The notes beneath the pieces are model-generated. The model was not told where the DNA came from and did no database searches. It worked only from the letters and a program-made list of their open reading frames with translations. Made by a program: the position numbers and the translations under genes. Shown piece after piece: positions 59,221-64,000 of a DNA stretch of 64,000 bases. How positions within the stretch are numbered: position 1 is the stretch's first letter; the number at the start of each line of letters is the position of its first letter. The DNA lies in NCBI RefSeq assembly GCF_023065955.2, contig NW_026623078.1, positions 6,892,199-6,956,198 on the forward strand. The letters are read 5' to 3'. Source of the stretch: Ursus arctos (Eukaryota > Chordata > Mammalia > Carnivora > Ursidae).

Positions 59221-59985
59221 ATGGTATATCATTCTCCACCCTCATACTTAAAACATATCTGTGACTTTATATTTAAGAATTGATATATCTCATAAACAGT
59301 ATATACTTGAATCTTGTTCTTTTATACAGTCTGAAAATCTTTTTTTAATTGGTATGTTTGGTCCATTTACATTTAATATTATTGTTGATATTTGGGTTCA
59401 TTATATTTGTCCCATTATTCTTCATTCCTTTGCATTTCTTTCCTTCTTTTGGATTGAATATTTTTAATATTCCATTTTCTCTCCTTAAAAGACTATCTAA
59501 TAAAGTCTCCATGTATTATTTTTGTGTGTGGGGGGGGGTGCTCTAGTGATTATAATATTCATCTGTAGCTTACTAGTCACTCCAAATTTTTATTCAAGGA
59601 TATTTCATGAAGAGTGTATTTTTACATATATATATGTATATATATAAATCTTTTATCCTCTTTTAAGTCCTCTGTGCTATTGTTGTCATATATTTTACTT
59701 CTATAAAAGTTATAAGCCCCATAATACCTTATTATTTTTTAAGCAGCTAAGTATTTTATAAAGTAAATAATACAAGGTAAAAATAGACTTTTGCCGTATT
59801 TACACACTTATTTACCATTTCCAGATCTTTTCATTCTTCCTCATTAATTCAGGTTTCCATCTGACATATTTTACTGTTGAAGAATTTCCTGAAGAACTTC
59901 CTTTGGCATGACTTTTTTATGTAGGTCTGCTAGCAACAAATTCTCATCTTTTATGAATATTAAAATGCCTGTTGCACCTTTCTTT

Positions 59986-60189
59986 GTTTTTTTTTTTTTT
60001 AAGATTTTATTTATTTATTCGACAGAGATAGCGACAGCCAGAGAGAGAGGGAACACAAGCAGGGGGAGTGAGAGAGGAAGAAGCAGACTTATAGTGGAAG
60101 AGCCTGATGTGGGGCTCGATCCCAGAACGCCGGGATCACGCCCTGAGCTGAAGGCAGACGCTTAACCGCTGTGCCACCCAGGCGCCCCT
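59986..60189 (-). mobile_element. SINEC element with perfect 11-bp TSD
   Basis: Reverse-oriented, near-consensus, with the head 'gtgccacccaggcgcccc'. Direct repeats 'cacctttcttt' lie at 59975-59985 and 60190-60200. Confidence 0.95.
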
Positions 60190-60385
60190 CACCTTTCTTT
60201 TTGAAGTTTATTTTGACTAGATATGGAATTCCAGCTTCACAGTTCGTTTTTCTTAAGAATTTTTAAAATTGTATTTCACTGACATGGTGTCCATTGTTTC
60301 GATAAAATGTCAACCACCATTCTTGTTGCTCCTCTGAACTGTCTTTTTTTTTTTTTTCTCTACTGCTTTTAAGATTTTCTTTTCA

Positions 60386-60601
60386 GGGGTGCCTGGGTGG
60401 CTCAGTCGGTTAAATGTCTGACTCTTAGGATTTTGGCTCAGGTCATGATCTCGGGGTTGTGGAATTGAGCCCTGAGTCAGACTCCATGCTCAGTGTGGAG
60501 TCTGCTTGGGATTCTCTCTCTCTCTTCCTTAGTCCTTTCCTGCTCATGTGCTCTCTCTCTTGCTCAAAATAAACTAATATGAGATCTTAAAAAAAAGAAA
60601 A
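60386..60601 (+). mobile_element. SINEC element with 15-bp TSD (one mismatch)
   Basis: The head is 'ggggtgcctgggtggctcag'. Direct repeats lie at 60371-60385 ('aagattttcttttca') and 60602-60616 ('aagattttattttca'). Confidence 0.94.
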
Positions 60602-60883
60602 AAGATTTTATTTTCATATTTGGTTAGCACATATTATACTGTGGTCTTATTTGTATTTATACTGCTTGAATTTTGTGGAGTTTCTTAGATATCTGAGTTA
60701 ATGTTTTTGAGAATTCTTGACAGTTACTTCTTTTCCTTGTCCCATTCTCTCTCTCCTCTTCTGGAATCCCAATTACATATATGTTTTACTATTTGATATT
60801 GCCCCAAAGTATATTAATACTATTAATATTTTTAATCTTTTATCTCAGCACTTCAGCTTGGGTTATTTCTAATTACCTGTCCT

Positions 60884-61453
60884 ACGTAGTGAAGAGAAGG
60901 GCCATATGCACCCCAATGTTCATAGCAGCAATGTCCACAATAGCTAAATCGTGGAAGGAGCCGAGATGCCCTGCAACAGATGACTGGATTAAGAAGTTGT
61001 GGTCCATATATACAATGGAATATTACTCAGCAATCAGAAAGAATGAGTTCTCAACATTTGCTACAACATGGACGGCACTGGAGGAGATAATGCTTAGTGA
61101 AATAAGTCAAGCAGAGAAAGACAACTATCATATGATTTCTCTCATCTATGGAACATAAGAACTAGAATGATCAGTAGGGGAAGAAAGGGATAAAGAAAGG
61201 GGGGGTAATCAGAAGGGGGAATGAAACATGAGAGACTATGGACTATGAGAAACAAACTGAGGGCTACAGAGGGGAGGGGGGTGGGGGAATGGGATAGACC
61301 GGTGATGGGTAGTAAGGAGGGCACATATTGCATGGTGCACTGGGTGTTATACACAACTAATGAATCATCGAGCCTTACATCGAAAACCGGGGATGTACTG
61401 TATGGTGACTAACATAATATAATAAAAAATCATTATTAATAAAAAAAAAAAAA
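60884..61453 (+). mobile_element. Young, 5'-truncated L1 with perfect 14-bp TSD
   Basis: The last 270 bp of ORF2 ('gtggtccatatatacaatgg'), a 3' UTR and a long A-tail are nearly identical to 2888-3448. Perfect direct repeats 'taattacctgtcct' lie at 60870-60883 and 61454-61467. The ORF2 tail is in frame to its normal stop (61156-61158). The element is dead on arrival because of the 5' truncation. Confidence 0.97.
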
Positions 61454-61908
61454 TAATTACCTGTCCTCACCATCATTAGTCATTCTGTCTACATTGTCCA
61501 CAGTGCTGTTCATTCATCTCTTCTGAAGCATTTCTTTTAATTTCAAACATTGTTATTTTCAAATCTAGCATATCCATTTATATTTAAAGTTCATACTTCT
61601 CTCCTGAAATCCTCATCTATTTATCCATTTATCACTTATTTGATATATTTATAGTAGTTTTCTAAAGTCTTTGTCTGATAATTACATCATATGGTTCATC
61701 TGGTAGTTTTTGTCTATCAATGTTTTTCTATTAATTATGAGATAACTCTTCCTTGTTTTATTTTCTTGGCATAGCTCCTAATTTTTTATTATATTCCTAA
61801 TACTTTCAATAAAAATTCAATGGAAGATGAAGAGTAGTATTTAATTTTATTTTGCTTAATTCTTCAGAAACTTCAATCCTCTTCCTCTGTCCAGAAGTTA
61901 GAATAAGG

Positions 61909-62111
61909 GTACACCTGGGTGGCTCAGTTGGTTAAGTGTTTGCCTTTAGCCTAGGTCAGGATCCTGGGGTCCTGGGATCGAGTCCTGCATTGGTCTCCTT
62001 GCTCAGCAGGGAGCCTGCTTCTCCCTCTCCCTCTGCTTGTGGCTCCCCCTGGTTGTGTTCACGATCTCTCTCTCTGACAAATAAATAAAAAAATATTTTA
62101 AAAAATAAAAA
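61909..62111 (+). mobile_element. SINEC element with 16-bp TSD (one mismatch)
   Basis: The SINE runs from 'gtacacctgggtggctcagt' to the tail 'caaataaataaaaaaatat'. Direct repeats lie at 61893-61908 ('agaagttagaataagg') and 62112-62127 ('agaagttagaatgagg'). Confidence 0.94.
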
Positions 62112-62127
62112 AGAAGTTAGAATGAGG

Positions 62128-64000
62128 ATCTGATCTTCAGATTCCTTCATAGGTCTAGTTTAACTGGGACTTGGAATCATCTTTAATTCAACTGAACTTA
62201 GCTCAGATTAGTTTTACCTCCAACATTTGCCAACTGCCAGCAAGGTCTTTTCTGACACTTGGAGCTGACACTTGGAGCCAGGAGGAGTTTGAGCCACACT
62301 TCAGATATTTTTGTTTCCCTTATGATTCAACTCTATAGACATCAATACCCAAGCACTACAATAATGGCTGGGAAAGTACAAATCCCCTCTGATTTTCATT
62401 TCTTCCTGCAGTGTCCCTTTTCTGAGAAAATTACTGGTATGGGTATCAGTGGTTGTTGGGGGAGAAATTTATAAAAGTGAGCTATTTATTTTTGTGTTTG
62501 GGACTTTTTTGGATTCCAGTCTGTCCACGGCTTAGCGCTTTTTCCTCACCTCTACCAAATATCTCAATCTATGGTAGCATAACTCCTCCATGTGCCCATA
62601 TCCAGACCAGATAACTTGCCTACAGATATAAAAACTGCCATAACTCTCTGCTCATCTAGATGGGCTTTGTCCCTCTCTGGAGCTCAGTAATAAGGCTTCC
62701 TTGCTCCACCCCCTCTTTAGAAGCCTCACAGAAATGTATGATTTTTATTTTTCACTTTTCTGTTGTTGATAATACATGAGCAACATTATTCTACAAGCTG
62801 ACCACAATCAGTGCTCTGTATTCTTATGATTTGTTTTTGAGAATAAAATTATAAGCTCTTCCATTTTTTCCTTTGTTAATTATCTATTACTTTCAATTGC
62901 CCCTTTCCAGTTTCCTTCTGGGTATATAATTGTTTCATATTCATTTATGGAAGTTACTTGTGTATTAAATAAATTAATCTTTTATCATTTATATTAATTT
63001 TTAGTTAATTATTTTTATGCATGGATTCTCCCTTGTGCCATTCTGGGGTAGGGAGGAATTCAATTCAATTTCCATGCAAGCCTCTATAATTACACAGAAA
63101 ATAATCCGCATATCCATATGTGGCAGGCAGATTTTCATCAGTTTTTTACATTTTAACTACACATATATTTTTTAACATGTCAAATATAACTACTTTTCTT
63201 TTCACTTACTATTTTCATGTCATACTTCTTTTCACTTACTATTTTCATATCGTACAAATATAACTACTTTTCTTTTCACTTACTACTTTCGTATCATACT
63301 TTCTCACTTCCAAGATTGTAAAACTATTATCCTACATTTTCCCACTATTTTTGGCATTGTTTTATTTTGTTTTCCAATAAAGCTGAAAACATATAAACAG
63401 GTTCTTCTAGGACTTTGTGTCTAGAGTTCCAGATTCGGACTATCAAATGAGCTCATGTAAAGCTTGAATTTAGAAAAAATTAATTGGAGAGAGAGGCAGT
63501 AACATTAAAGGTATTCTATATCATCCTCCTGTTCCCAAACCATGGCTAACTGGTACAGTCTTTCAGTCAGTAGCTGCAAAATGGCTTCTTGTTTCCCTAT
63601 TCCCCTGATTATTTCAAAGATAGATCACTTAGCATGTTAGTTTTATACTGTTTTTCTGGCAGTCATGTATGGATGCCCAGCATAAAAAATAGTCTTCTAT
63701 CCCTTAAAAGATTTTACAAGTACCTAATTTCCCACACTAAGCCCCATTATATTTAAAATAACTAAAGTAGTTTATGTAATCTCCAATACAGTCTATAGTA
63801 CCAAATAACTATCATAATCATAATGAGTGAAATCAATTGATGGCAAGGTTTAACTTACAGTTAGGATTTGTAAATACCCATTAGTAATAATCATGAAGCT
63901 CTGAAAAAAATCAAGTGAAATCATTTCATGACATTTTTCTATAAAACCAATTATTTTCCTTTCTTACCCATTTACCAAATTGGGGTGGGGGGGAATATAC
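62128..64000. other. Intergenic, no recognised gene
   Basis: AT-rich, with a three-copy imperfect tandem repeat at 63182-63299. No coding frame above 71 codons and no clear mobile element was recognised. Confidence 0.4.
63182..63299. repeat. Three-copy imperfect tandem repeat
   Basis: Units at 63182-63225 (44 bp), 63226-63255 (30 bp, lacking the first part) and 63256-63299 (44 bp) share 'cttttcacttacta' and end in a form of 'catac'. Confidence 0.9.

Larger units (their letters stand above)
58190..61850 (-). mobile_element. Old L1M/HAL1-type element, antisense, host of a nested stack
   Basis: Antisense text from the L1 ORF2 start through ORF1: 'ccattgtggtcagaaaatat', 'ggtccatttacatttaatat', 'ttgatattgccccaaagta', 'tctttgtctgataattacat'. 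The element is split by an MLT2-type LTR (58708), SINEs (59986 and 60386) and a young L1 (60884). The head-to-head junction with the sense L1M near 58120-58190 may reflect an inversion or two independent insertions. Confidence 0.6.

Overview
The window is mammalian nuclear DNA, almost certainly from a carnivore and probably a caniform such as a bear, seal or mustelid. The evidence is at least fourteen tRNA-Lys-derived SINEC elements, recognisable by the head 'gcctgggtggctcagt', the stem 'tgctggctgtctctctgtc' and an 'aaataaataaaatctt' tail. There are also carnivore-type L1s, one of them very young. Older MIR, L2, MaLR, MLT2 and L1M remnants are common to placental mammals. The species cannot be fixed from the sequence alone. 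Base composition is AT-rich with no CpG island.

The only intact protein-coding genes I can support are three single-exon olfactory receptors (class II GPCRs, family 4). They are an OR4K-like gene at 14341-15288 (+), a second OR4K-like gene at 25901-26860 (-) and an OR4N2/OR4N4-like gene at 46422-47345 (-). OR4N next to OR4K matches the family-4 cluster that lies on human 14q11.2; that synteny is inference. The first two genes are convergent, and the second and third are in tandem. Each has a candidate 3' splice site just upstream of its ATG, as expected for OR genes with a non-coding 5' exon.

The layout from left to right is as follows. Positions 1-3448 hold the 3' half of a young L1 whose ORF2 is broken only by two nonsense codons. 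It sits in an older L1, followed at 4000-6535 by an L1 copy that goes from ORF1 straight to a 3' UTR, and then by an L1M with several SINEs (to 8.6 kb). From 8.9 to 14.1 kb are SINEs, MaLR and L1M remnants. OR gene 1 follows, then microsatellites, SINE and MIR pieces (15-24 kb), OR gene 2, and a 3.6 kb stretch with little recognisable content. A long antisense L1 (30.5-36.5 kb) is interrupted by a solitary LTR and an L1 fragment. A second solitary LTR and a SINE lie at 39.4-40.2 kb. An L1 with intact target-site duplications (40361-45627) carries a tandem-repeat 5' UTR, an internal deletion and a nested twin-primed L1. OR gene 3 is next, then a quiet region (47.6-57 kb). The right end is a nested stack (57-62 kb) holding a second copy of the young L1 family with a perfect 14-bp target-site duplication.

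No new multi-gene system was found. The most useful observations are the unusual charged residues in OR gene 2, the ORF2-less L1, the twin-priming inversion, the repeated appearance of microsatellites at one L1 site, and the G-rich motif in the 3' UTR of the young L1 family.
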